DNA from: UBA9715 sp045614225
GTDB lineage: Bacteria > Actinomycetota > Coriobacteriia > Coriobacteriales > Eggerthellaceae
Assembly (NCBI GenBank): GCA_045614225.1
Contig: JAZLCO010000005.1
Span: 1 to 12,799, forward strand
Direction of reading: 5' to 3'
DNA: 12,799 bases
Numbering within the stretch: position 1 is the first letter of the stretch; the number at the start of each line of letters is the position of its first letter. A model generated the notes under the pieces. That model saw only the letters and a list, made by a program, of their open reading frames with translations. It had not been told where the DNA came from and did not search any database. The position numbers and the translations under genes are program-made. This document shows, piece after piece, positions 1 through 6,524 of this stretch.

Positions 1-884
1 TGCGGATCGGTGCAGAAGTCCTGCGAAACGACGGCCTCGTCGGTGTAGGCCAGAACGCCCTTCATCGGACCCTCGGCAGCGGCCTTCATGGCTGCGCAGA
101 TCTCGTCATACGTAGCAGCCTTCTCGAGGCGGCAGGTCAGGTCGACGAGCGAGACGTTCGCGGACGGCACGCGCACGGAGATGCCGGTCAGCTTGCCGTT
201 CAGGTCGGGGATGACCTTGCCAACAGCCTTGGCGGCGCCGGTCGTGGTCGGGATGATGTTGTTGAAGACGGTGCGGCCGAGGCGATAGTTCTTGGCCGAG
301 AATGCGTCGACGGTCGACTGCGAAGCGGTGGCAGCATGAATCGTGGTCATGAGGCCCTCGATGATGCCAAAGTTGTCGTTGAGGACCTTGGCCATCGGTG
401 CGAGGCAGTTCGTGGTGCAGGAAGCATTGGAAACCATATCCATGTCAGCCGTGTACTTGTCCAGGTTGACGCCGCAGACGAACATCGGCGTGTCGTCCTT
501 CGCAGGACCGGACATAACGACGACCTTGGCGCCAGCGTCCAGATGCACCTGAGCCTTTTCCCTCGTCAGGTACTTGCCGGTGCACTCGAGAACGTACTCG
601 GCACCCAGCTCGCCCCACGGAATGAGGGAAGCGTCACGATACTTGTTGTCGGCGAGAACGGGGATTTCCTTGCCGTCGACGATCAGCACGCTGCGCTCAT
701 CGTCAGCAGCGACCTCTCCGTCGTAACCGCGATGCACGGTGTCATACTTGATGGCATATGCGAGCTGCGAAGCAGGATGGCTCGGCGCGTTGATGCCGAC
801 GACCTCGATGTCGTCAGCCTTCATGGCTGCCCTGAAAGCCAGCGAACCGATGCGGCCAAATCCATTGATACCAACCTTGATCAT
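1..884 (-). CDS. gapA: Glyceraldehyde-3-phosphate dehydrogenase, 3' end outside window
   Basis: Oxidises and phosphorylates glyceraldehyde-3-phosphate to 1,3-bisphosphoglycerate in cytosolic glycolysis/gluconeogenesis. The first 294 codons are present; the family is usually about 330-340 residues. Visible are the Rossmann fingerprint GINGFGRIG (residues 5-13), the catalytic Cys156 in SCTTNCLAP, the catalytic His183 in TTIHA, and the IIPTTTGAAKAVG and GKLTGISVRVPT blocks. The closest remembered pattern is the E. coli GapA type. The start is fixed by GAAGGAG (893-899), 8 nt upstream. Odd point: the Asp that normally follows Asn32 and binds the adenosine ribose of NAD+ is Ala33 (N-A-P-S-H instead of N-D-L-x-D). 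The second cofactor-facing loop reads VDAFS (192-196) where E. coli has VDGPS. Relaxed or NADP+-leaning specificity is therefore possible (inference). The family assignment is secure. Confidence 0.97.
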   Translation of the reverse strand, partial: MIKVGINGFGRIGSLAFRAAMKADDIEVVGINAPSHPASQLAYAIKYDTVHRGYDGEVAADDERSVLIVDGKEIPVLADNKYRDASLIPWGELGAEYVLECTGKYLTREKAQVHLDAGAKVVVMSGPAKDDTPMFVCGVNLDKYTADMDMVSNASCTTNCLAPMAKVLNDNFGIIEGLMTTIHAATASQSTVDAFSAKNYRLGRTVFNNIIPTTTGAAKAVGKVIPDLNGKLTGISVRVPSANVSLVDLTCRLEKAATYDEICAAMKAAAEGPMKGVLAYTDEAVVSQDFCTDP

Positions 885-975
885 TGAGACATCTCCTTCA
901 AATCGATGATGTTCCATTGCGTCGGCTCCCCCATTTGTCATGATGTGCAACCGACACAACAATTACTGCACATAC

Positions 976-1004
976 AATCTACCGCATCTTTCGAATAACG
1001 GCAA
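976..1004 (-). promoter_or_regulatory. Candidate sigma-70-type promoter of gapA
   Basis: On the minus strand a TTGCCG -35 box (999-1004) is followed after exactly 17 bp by a TAGATT -10 box (976-981). Each matches 4 of 6 consensus positions. This leaves a leader of roughly 85 nt before the gapA start. It implies that gapA can be transcribed independently of the CobW gene upstream. The call rests on consensus matching only. Confidence 0.45.
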
Positions 1005-1020
1005 AAATGAATTGTGTTTT

Positions 1021-1051
1021 CTGCCAACGGTCAATGCGGTCGGCAGTTTTT
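1021..1051 (-). terminator. Stem-loop just after the CobW gene, possible terminator
   Basis: An inverted repeat pairs CTGCC(G)AC with GT(T)GGCAG, about 8 bp including one G-U, around a roughly 10-nt loop (1021-1046). It begins about 10 nt past the CobW stop codon, the usual place for a terminator. On the minus strand the hairpin is followed by A-rich rather than U-rich sequence. The T5 run (1047-1051) lies on the plus-strand side, so it looks better suited to stop antisense plus-strand transcription. It may act as an mRNA 3' end rather than a classical intrinsic terminator. Confidence 0.4.
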
Positions 1052-1056
1052 CGCAA

Positions 1057-2271
1057 TTAACCTTCCCAGTCAGTGAGGCACTCGTCGAGCGCGGCCTCGA
1101 TGGCAGACTGGTCCATGTTGCGGCCGATGAACACGAGCATCGTCAAACGGTCGCCGCAGCGCTCGTCCCAGCGATTCGCGATGCCAGGGTTCTCCGCGAG
1201 CACTTGCGCCTGCTCGTCTTCGGGAAGCGCGGCCACGAACGGCCCGTTGTCGATGAAGACGCGCTGCGTGCCCGCCTGCTCGAGTAAATAACAGACGTCG
1301 GGCTGCTCGCTGACCCACACCATGCCCTTTGTGCGGATGACCGAATTCGGCCAGTTAGCAGCGAAATCCGAGAACCTGTCGAGATCGAACGGCTTGCGAC
1401 GCTCGTAGACGAACGACGAGAACCCGTACTCGAGCTCCTCGCCCTCTTCATGGTCGTGGTCGTGGTGGTCGCCATGGTGGTGATGGTGATGATGGCCATG
1501 ATGCTCGTGATCATCCGCATCGTGCTCGTCATGGTCGCCCCGCGTGGCGCTCATCATGATGTCGAGCCACGCCGCCGACTGGTACACCTTGTCGAAATCG
1601 AAACGACCGGTGTTGAGCAGCTCCTCGAGCGGCACGATGCCGTGCTCGGCCTCGATCATGACCGCGTCCTTCTGCAGACTGCGGACGATGGCGCGCACCT
1701 CGCCGAGCTGCTCGGGCGTGATGAGGTCGACCTTGTTCATCACGATAGTCGTGCAGAACTCGATTTGCTCGACGAGCAGGCTCTCGACGTCGTCCTCCTC
1801 GAGGTTTTCATCGAGCAGACGCTCGCCACCGTCGAACTCGTCGATCATGCGCGCGCAGTCGACGACCGCCACGATGTTGTCGAGCGCGAGCGGCGCGTCG
1901 CCACCCGCTGAATCGTCGCAGAACGCGGAAATGGTGTAGGCGATCGGCATGGGCTCGCAGATTCCCGATGCCTCGATGACGATGTAGTCGAAGTCGCCCG
2001 TCTCGGCAATGCCGCCGAGCTGTTCGGCCAGGTCGTCGGACAGCGAGCAGCAGATGCACCCGTTCGTCAGAGGGATGACGCTATCGGTCTGGGAAAGGCC
2101 GCCCTCGCGGATGAGCGCCTCGTCGATGTTGACCTCGCCGATGTCGTTGACGATGACGGCCGCGCGCAGGTTGCGGTCGTTCGAGAGAATATGGTTGAGC
2201 AGCGTGGTCTTCCCCGCTCCAAGATAGCCGGTCACGAGGATGATTTTCACGGGACCACGGTTTTCAGGCAT
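1057..2271 (-). CDS. CobW/COG0523-family G3E GTPase with His-rich metal-binding loop
   Basis: A P-loop GTPase of the G3E class (relatives: CobW, YjiA, ZNG1, HypB, UreG), a group of metal chaperones and insertases, most often for zinc. The order seen is Walker A GYLGAGKTT (15-23), the family metal motif CICC (72-75), EASGICEP (100-107), base-recognition NKVD (179-182), then a loop at 247-274 with 16 His in 28 residues plus many Asp/Glu, and a CobW C-terminal domain from about 280. The length of 404 aa is normal. The start is supported by AAAGGAGG (2277-2284), 5 nt upstream. It lies 111 bp downstream of the asparagine-synthase-like gene on the same strand. No cobalamin, nitrile hydratase or hydrogenase genes are nearby, so the client is unknown; zinc delivery is the default guess. 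No Zur-type operator was recognised. Confidence 0.92.
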   Translation of the reverse strand: MPENRGPVKIILVTGYLGAGKTTLLNHILSNDRNLRAAVIVNDIGEVNIDEALIREGGLSQTDSVIPLTNGCICCSLSDDLAEQLGGIAETGDFDYIVIEASGICEPMPIAYTISAFCDDSAGGDAPLALDNIVAVVDCARMIDEFDGGERLLDENLEEDDVESLLVEQIEFCTTIVMNKVDLITPEQLGEVRAIVRSLQKDAVMIEAEHGIVPLEELLNTGRFDFDKVYQSAAWLDIMMSATRGDHDEHDADDHEHHGHHHHHHHGDHHDHDHEEGEELEYGFSSFVYERRKPFDLDRFSDFAANWPNSVIRTKGMVWVSEQPDVCYLLEQAGTQRVFIDNGPFVAALPEDEQAQVLAENPGIANRWDERCGDRLTMLVFIGRNMDQSAIEAALDECLTDWEG

Positions 2272-2346
2272 GCCAGCCTCCTTTGTATGCTTGCAACGTT
2301 CGAGAGACGCGACGAAGGATCACCTTGTCGTCACGTCGTTTTGAAA

Positions 2347-2375
2347 AGTATATCGCTCAGCAGCGGAATGGTCGC
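2347..2375 (-). promoter_or_regulatory. Weak candidate promoter for the CobW gene
   Basis: On the minus strand a good -10 box, TATACT (2347-2352), lies in the gap after the asparagine-synthase-like gene. The sequence 17 bp upstream (GCGACC, 2370-2375) matches only 3 of 6 -35 positions. The CobW gene may thus have its own start in addition to read-through from upstream. Confidence 0.3.
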
Positions 2376-2382
2376 TCTTACG

Positions 2383-3966
2383 TCACGCTTGCTCGCCGAA
2401 AAACAGCTCGTACCAGCGGATGAACAGATAAATCGTCCATACGTGACGCCAAAGCAGAGCCTGATGGCGCGGGAACCAAATCGGATGGCTCACACGCGGC
2501 TTCTGCCCCAGGAACGCATCGAGCAGAGCGCCAATTTCATCGGTGTTGAAAAACTCGGCAGCCGCCTCGCTCTCGAAGGCACGGCGGATGTCTGCGTTGA
2601 CCGACGGATCAGTGAGCCACGAGCGCACAGGCACGGGGAACCCGAGCTTCTTGCGGTAGGCGACCTCATGGGGCAGCACGCGCGATGCGGCCGCACGCAG
2701 GGCAATCTTGTTGCCGTCCTTGCCGGCCTTGAACCGCGACGGCATGCGCCGTGCGATGTCGAACATACGCAGATCGCAATACGGCATGCGGATGTCGAGA
2801 CCCGTGCCGCGGGCGATCTTCGTCGAGTTGAACAGGATGCTTCCCTCGAAATAGCTACGTAGATCGGTGTAGAGCATCCAGCTCAGCGGGTCGTAGCGAC
2901 GACCCTCGGCGCCGCGCTCCTTCATGAACGCGCGCGCCGAACGCTCTTTGTAGAAGCGCTTGAGATAGCGGCGCTGCTCCGAGTCGTTCATGATGTAGGT
3001 CGTGCCGAAATAGACCGGGTCAGGACTCATGAGCAGGCGCTTCACGTTGCCGTACACGCTGTAGCCGGCGAAGAACTCGTCAGCGCCCTCGCCCGAGAAG
3101 CACAAGGTCGACTTCTCGGCCACCTTCTTGCATGCCGCGTACAGGGAAAGCCCCGCAACGTCTGCTGAAGGCTGCTCGTAGGCAAGCAGGAACTCGTCAA
3201 CGTTGCTGAAGAAGTCTTCCGGAGTGACGGTGATTCCTTCGAACTCGCGTCCGAGATACTTCGCAGTTGCGCGGGCGTCTTCCTCCTCGCTGGCCTTCTG
3301 GTCGGCATATGCCACGCAGAAACCGCACTTCGCCGTGCTCTTGGCCAGGATGTAAGACGAATCGACGCCGCCCGAGAGGAAACTGTCGGGCGTCTCGCCC
3401 TCGTCGCAAATGTCGCTCAAACTCGCTTCCATGACCGATTCGATCTCGTCGGCCCACTCGTCGAGCGTCTTCGTCTCGTCGGGCTCGAACGTGAGCTCCC
3501 AGTAGCGCCCAAGGCGAAGCCCCGCAGCGCCGAAGGTCAGATAGCCACCCGGCTCGAGCTTGCGCACACCCTCGAAGAGCGTCTCCTCGCCCGGCACGTA
3601 CGTGAACCCGAGATAGAACTGCACGAGCTCGCGGTTGAGCTTGCGTTCGAACCCAGGCTGGTCGAACAGGTCCTTGATCTGCGTGCCGTAGAGCAACCGA
3701 CCGTCGGCAGTCTCGTAATAGAAGAACAGCTCGGCACCCAGCGGATCGCGCGCGCAGAAGAGCTCGTCCTTGTCGGTGTCGTACAGGGCGAAAGCAAACT
3801 GGCCATTGATGTGACTTCCCATTTCCTCGCCCCAACGGCCGTACGCCGCAGCGATCAATGCCCGCTCGCGCTCGTCGCGCGCAAGCCCGGCGATTTCGAC
3901 GTCCAGCTCGTTTGCAAGCTCGACATGGTTGCGAATCAACCCTGCATATGCCCTGACTTCGATCAT
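2383..3966 (-). CDS. Asparagine-synthase-like ATP-dependent amidotransferase lacking the glutaminase active site
   Basis: A 527-residue homologue of class B asparagine synthetase. The synthetase domain is intact in outline: PP-loop SGGVDSS (198-204), a YEQPSAD segment (263-269) and SGEGADEFF (291-299). These bind ATP and form the acyl-adenylate in AsnB. The glutaminase domain is only its second half. The protein begins where AsnB has the GEIYN strand (here AGLIRN, 8-13), then continues through GQFAFALYD (55-63) and ARDPLGAELFFYY (72-84). About the first 60-70 residues, with the nucleophilic Cys and RGPD motif, are absent. It therefore probably uses free ammonia or another nucleophile, or makes a product other than asparagine (inference). 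The start at 3966 is chosen over an in-frame ATG at 4023 because only 3966 has a ribosome site. The C-terminus (RHVWTIYLFIRWYELFFG) resembles AsnB-like proteins of other anaerobes. No peptide-natural-product partner genes are adjacent. Confidence 0.85.
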   Translation of the reverse strand: MIEVRAYAGLIRNHVELANELDVEIAGLARDERERALIAAAYGRWGEEMGSHINGQFAFALYDTDKDELFCARDPLGAELFFYYETADGRLLYGTQIKDLFDQPGFERKLNRELVQFYLGFTYVPGEETLFEGVRKLEPGGYLTFGAAGLRLGRYWELTFEPDETKTLDEWADEIESVMEASLSDICDEGETPDSFLSGGVDSSYILAKSTAKCGFCVAYADQKASEEEDARATAKYLGREFEGITVTPEDFFSNVDEFLLAYEQPSADVAGLSLYAACKKVAEKSTLCFSGEGADEFFAGYSVYGNVKRLLMSPDPVYFGTTYIMNDSEQRRYLKRFYKERSARAFMKERGAEGRRYDPLSWMLYTDLRSYFEGSILFNSTKIARGTGLDIRMPYCDLRMFDIARRMPSRFKAGKDGNKIALRAAASRVLPHEVAYRKKLGFPVPVRSWLTDPSVNADIRRAFESEAAAEFFNTDEIGALLDAFLGQKPRVSHPIWFPRHQALLWRHVWTIYLFIRWYELFFGEQA

Positions 3967-3973
3967 TTGCACA

Positions 3974-3981
3974 TCCTTCTT
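3974..3981 (-). promoter_or_regulatory. Ribosome binding site deciding the start of the asparagine-synthase-like gene
   Basis: AAGAAGGA on the minus strand lies 7 nt before the ATG at 3966. The alternative in-frame ATG at 4023 is preceded by no purine-rich site, and its extra 19 residues (rich in Gly/Pro/Arg) resemble no part of the family. Confidence 0.75.
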
Positions 3982-4259
3982 GTATCTGAAAGGCGGCCGG
4001 ATGCCCGTGCCGCCCGTATTCATTTATTCATCACGACGCAAATTCGGCCTCTGTTGTAACCGAATGCCAGCGCCGCAAACATTCGCCAATTGGGTGTTTC
4101 CTCGGAAAATTGTACAGCACGACCGAACCACACCTTCGCGTGTTGGTCAGTTTAACAAGGATGTGATGCACCCTGACGCGAACAGGTGGTAAAGGACTTT
4201 TTTAACACGTTCTGGCAATGCAGCGTTCGAGCGCCACGCGCGTGACGCAATACTGCACA
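3982..4259. other. Gene-free leader region upstream of the asparagine-synthase-like gene
   Basis: About 280 bp with no convincing gene on either strand; the open frames here lack ribosome sites. The base composition is more AT-rich than the flanking genes, as expected for a promoter region. A minus-strand TACAAT (4109-4114) is a possible -10 box, but no good -35 element is placed before it. No terminator, riboswitch or tRNA was recognised. Confidence 0.4.
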
Positions 4260-4398
4260 ACTAGGAAAAACCCCGTTGGGAATGAGTTCAACTGCTCAAC
4301 TCGCCCGCCATGCTAGGAAATGAGGGGATGGGAACAGATTTCCCACATGACAACCGCCAGAACTTGCCCACCATGCTAGGAAATGAAGGGGTAAGAAC
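4260..4398 (-). repeat. Three inverted, degenerate copies of the 42-bp repeat core
   Basis: Cores at 4260-4282, 4312-4335 and 4375-4398 read (G)CTAGGAA ... TTGGGAA(C) or close variants. They are the reverse complement of the GTTCCCAAC ... TTCCTAGC core that is tandemly repeated from 4429 onward. The second and third copies are 63 bp apart, 1.5 times the neighbouring 42-bp period. The two blocks therefore face each other with a junction near 4399-4428. Confidence 0.75.
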
Positions 4399-4428
4399 GA
4401 ATTTCCCGCATGAAAACCGCCAAAAGTT

Positions 4429-4763
4429 GTTCTCAACCGCCCAATTCCTAGCTCAAAACTAGATTCGAGTGTTCCCAACCGCCCGTTTCCTAGCGCGTGT
4501 CAGACAGTCGCTGTTCCCAACCGGCCTATTCCTAGCGCACGTCGACAGCAGTTGTTCCCAACCGCCTGGTTCCTAGCGCATGTCAGACAGCGGCTGTTCC
4601 CAAACGCCCGTTTCCTAGCGCATGCCAGACAGCTGCTGTTCTCAACCGCCCAATTCCTAGCACACGCCAAGCAGCGGTCGTTCCCAACCCCAAGCTTCCT
4701 AACGCAAACCAAGCAGCGGTCGTTCTCAACCCTAAGCTTCCTTGCATTCAGGGCTGCGCCGCA
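4429..4763 (+). repeat. Tandem array of eight about 42-bp repeats downstream of the NSS transporter gene
   Basis: Units start at 4429, 4471, 4513, 4554, 4596, 4638, 4680 and 4722, with spacings of 42, 42, 41, 42, 42, 42 and 42 bp. Each begins GTTCYCAACC, followed by a C-rich spacer and TTCCTAGC or a variant; the last unit is degenerate. Unit junctions carry short palindromes: ACAGTCGCTGT at 4504-4514, ACAGCGGCTGT at 4587-4597, ACAGCTGCTGT at 4629-4639, and a near-palindrome at 4545-4555. The array ends just before the transporter stop codon. The 42-bp period is 14 codons, so open frames run through it on both strands, but none has a convincing start. Function unknown. Confidence 0.85.
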
Positions 4764-4766
4764 TGA

Positions 4767-6179
4767 TCACCCAAGCCCGATCCAGCTGCTGACCAAGGGA
4801 GCGTAGCCCATGATGAAGATGATGACGCCCAGAATCGGGATGCCGTAAGTGCACCAGACGCGAAGCGCCGCGGGGAATCTGATGCCCTCGCCCGCATCGG
4901 CCTCAGCCAGGAAGTTATCCCAGCCCCAACCCCACTTACTGCAGCAGAAGATGGCGAAGATGATGCCACCGAGCGGCAGGATGTTGTTGGACACGATGAA
5001 GTCCTCGATGCTCGAGATGTCGCCGATGCCGGGGATGGCGATGCCGCTCCATACGTTCATGCCAAGTACGCACGGGATGCTCAGCACGGCGAGCAAAACG
5101 CCGTTGCGGATGACGGCTTGCTTGCGCGACCAGCCCCAGCGGTCCATGCACCACGTGACGAGCAGCTCGAACACGCCGATGACCGTCGAGAGGGCGGCGA
5201 AGCCCATGAACACGAAGAACAGCGCACCCCACACGTTGCCGAAAGGCATCTGGCCGAACACAACCGGGAGCGTCTGGAACACGAGCGACGGGCCCGCTTC
5301 GGGGTTGATGCCGTAGGCGAAACAGGCGGGGAAGATGATGAGGCCGGCCATGATCGCAACGCCGGTGTCCATGCCCACGGTTGAGAGCGCCTCGCCGGTC
5401 AGGCTGCGTTCGCGCCCGATGCGCGAACCGAAGATGGCCTGGCCACCCATGCCGACCGACAGCGAGAAGAACGCCTGACCCATGGCGGCGTACACGGCAT
5501 TGCCAAACGAGCCGATCTGCGCGGCAGTTGTATCACCGGCAAAGAGATGGCCGAAATCAGGCAGCAGATAGAACGCGAGACCTTCGCCCGCACCTGGCAG
5601 CGTGACGGCACGCACGCACAGCGCGATCATGATGATGAGCAGAGCCGACATCATGAACTTCGACACACGCTCGACGCCCTTCTCAATACCCAGCGCGCAC
5701 ACGATGACGCCCACGGCGACCGAGACGAGCATCCACGCCATCATCTCGGACGGGTTCGACACCATCGCGCCGAACGCCACAGCGGTTGTGTCTGCAACTG
5801 CGCCGTTGAACATGCCCGACGCCATCTTGGGAATGTACGAGAGCATCCAGCCGCAGATGGTCGTGTAGAACATGAGCAGCAACATCGAGCCGACGTAGCC
5901 CCACCATCCAAACCATCTGAAGTTCTTCTTCGAGGGCAGCACGTCAAACGAGCGGGCTGTCGACCGTTGACTCGCACGGCCCACGGCGAACTCCATCACC
6001 ATGACCGGCAATCCCAACACGACCAAGAAGATGAGGTACAAGACGATGAACGCCGCACCGCCGTACTGGCCCGTGATGTAGGGAAAACGCCAAACGTTTC
6101 CAAGGCCGATGGCGCAACCAGCGGCCACGAAAATGAACCCGATGCGAGACTTGAAATGCTCGCGTGTCTCTTCTGCCAC
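4767..6179 (-). CDS. Neurotransmitter:sodium symporter (NSS) family Na+/amino-acid transporter
   Basis: A 470-residue inner-membrane carrier of the NSS/SLC6 family (bacterial models LeuT, MhsT, TnaT), which couples Na+ entry to uptake of amino acids or related amines. The family signature is clear in TM1: GCAIGLGNVWRFPY (21-34), the unwound helix that lines the Na+ and substrate sites, followed by NGGxF-like GQYGGAAF. A second unwound region is visible as SLSVGMGGQAIFGSR (TM6). About eleven or twelve hydrophobic segments are expected; the last ends at the C-terminus (GVIIFIMGY region). The start is the GTG at 6179 with GAGGAG 6 nt upstream. The open frame runs on to 6473, but that extension translates the intergenic repeats into a Cys/Arg-rich sequence unlike any family member. 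Substrate specificity cannot be read from sequence. It is divergent from pckA. Confidence 0.93.
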   Translation of the reverse strand: MAEETREHFKSRIGFIFVAAGCAIGLGNVWRFPYITGQYGGAAFIVLYLIFLVVLGLPVMVMEFAVGRASQRSTARSFDVLPSKKNFRWFGWWGYVGSMLLLMFYTTICGWMLSYIPKMASGMFNGAVADTTAVAFGAMVSNPSEMMAWMLVSVAVGVIVCALGIEKGVERVSKFMMSALLIIMIALCVRAVTLPGAGEGLAFYLLPDFGHLFAGDTTAAQIGSFGNAVYAAMGQAFFSLSVGMGGQAIFGSRIGRERSLTGEALSTVGMDTGVAIMAGLIIFPACFAYGINPEAGPSLVFQTLPVVFGQMPFGNVWGALFFVFMGFAALSTVIGVFELLVTWCMDRWGWSRKQAVIRNGVLLAVLSIPCVLGMNVWSGIAIPGIGDISSIEDFIVSNNILPLGGIIFAIFCCSKWGWGWDNFLAEADAGEGIRFPAALRVWCTYGIPILGVIIFIMGYAPLVSSWIGLG

Positions 6180-6185
6180 GACACA

Positions 6186-6191
6186 CTCCTC
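6186..6191 (-). promoter_or_regulatory. Ribosome binding site fixing a GTG start for the NSS transporter
   Basis: GAGGAG on the minus strand, 6 nt before GTG at 6179. This placement puts TM1 about 13 residues from the N-terminus, as in bacterial NSS proteins. It excludes the 98-codon upstream extension made of repeat DNA. Confidence 0.75.
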
Positions 6192-6232
6192 AAAACGACA
6201 GACAAACGCACAGAGTTTATCAGAGCGAGGCC

Positions 6233-6371
6233 GTTGCCGCTCCCCTTTTTTGCTGCGGTTGCGTAATTCAGAGCGGCGTCGGTGCTCCCCCATTTTGGTG
6301 CAGTTGCGAGAACCAGGACAACGCCGTTGCTGCTCCCCCATTTTGGTGCAGTTTCGTGATTTGGCAGTTCC
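6233..6371. repeat. Three 45-48 bp tandem repeats between the NSS gene and pckA
   Basis: Aligned on GCTCCCC, units lie at 6239, 6284 and 6332. The second and third share an identical 23-bp block (6283-6305 and 6331-6353); the first is degenerate. The consensus is GCTCCCCCATTTTGGTGCAG plus a variable tail. The family differs from the 42-bp array and from the hairpin ladder after pckA. It occupies much of the 328-bp gap between the divergent genes; the remainder (6372-6464) has no assigned element except an odd palindrome, CGAGTAACTCG, at 6428-6438. Confidence 0.8.
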
Positions 6372-6464
6372 GCTTTGGGGATGCATTCTCCAAAGCATGC
6401 CGCTTGCCGCCGAAATGCAATTAACCTCGAGTAACTCGCACAACTTGGTACGAAGAGGAGTAGT

Positions 6465-6524
6465 ATGGAACACAGCATGTTAAGCGTCGAGCAAGGAGTT
6501 CGAAACCATGGCAATCAATCTTGA
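6465..6524 (+). CDS. Possible 19-codon leader ORF overlapping the pckA start
   Basis: An ATG at 6465 follows GAGGAG (6455-6460) by 4 nt and opens a 19-residue frame (MEHSMLSVEQ...) that ends in TGA at 6522-6524, 17 nt inside pckA in another frame. Its translation would cover the pckA ribosome site (AAGGAG, 6493-6498). This could couple or modulate pckA translation. The peptide resembles nothing known to me and has no run of a single regulatory amino acid. It may be chance. Confidence 0.25.
   Translation: MEHSMLSVEQGVRNHGNQS

Noticed and set aside
336..887. 183-residue plus-strand open frame opposite gapA
   Set aside because: Antisense shadow of a secure gapA reading frame, with no ribosome site or recognisable domain.
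2383..3966. Lasso-peptide cyclase or beta-lactam synthetase role for the asparagine-synthase-like protein
   Set aside because: Those AsnB relatives need a precursor peptide, leader peptidase or dedicated pathway genes, none of which is seen nearby. The C-terminus resembles AsnB-like proteins of anaerobes.
4109..4114. Promoter of the asparagine-synthase-like gene at the minus-strand TACAAT
   Set aside because: No recognisable -35 box at the correct distance, so it is mentioned only as a possibility in the regional entry.
4260..4763. CRISPR array
   Set aside because: The whole 42-bp unit is repeated with drift and there are no unique spacers of constant length. No cas genes are nearby.
4296..4806. 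Small open frames on both strands with 14-residue repeats (for example a CLACAR-type repeat on the minus strand, FLAHARQ-type on the plus strand)
   Set aside because: The 42-bp period keeps all frames open. Starts are weak or TTG codons without ribosome sites, and both strands are equally open, so these are by-products of the repeat.
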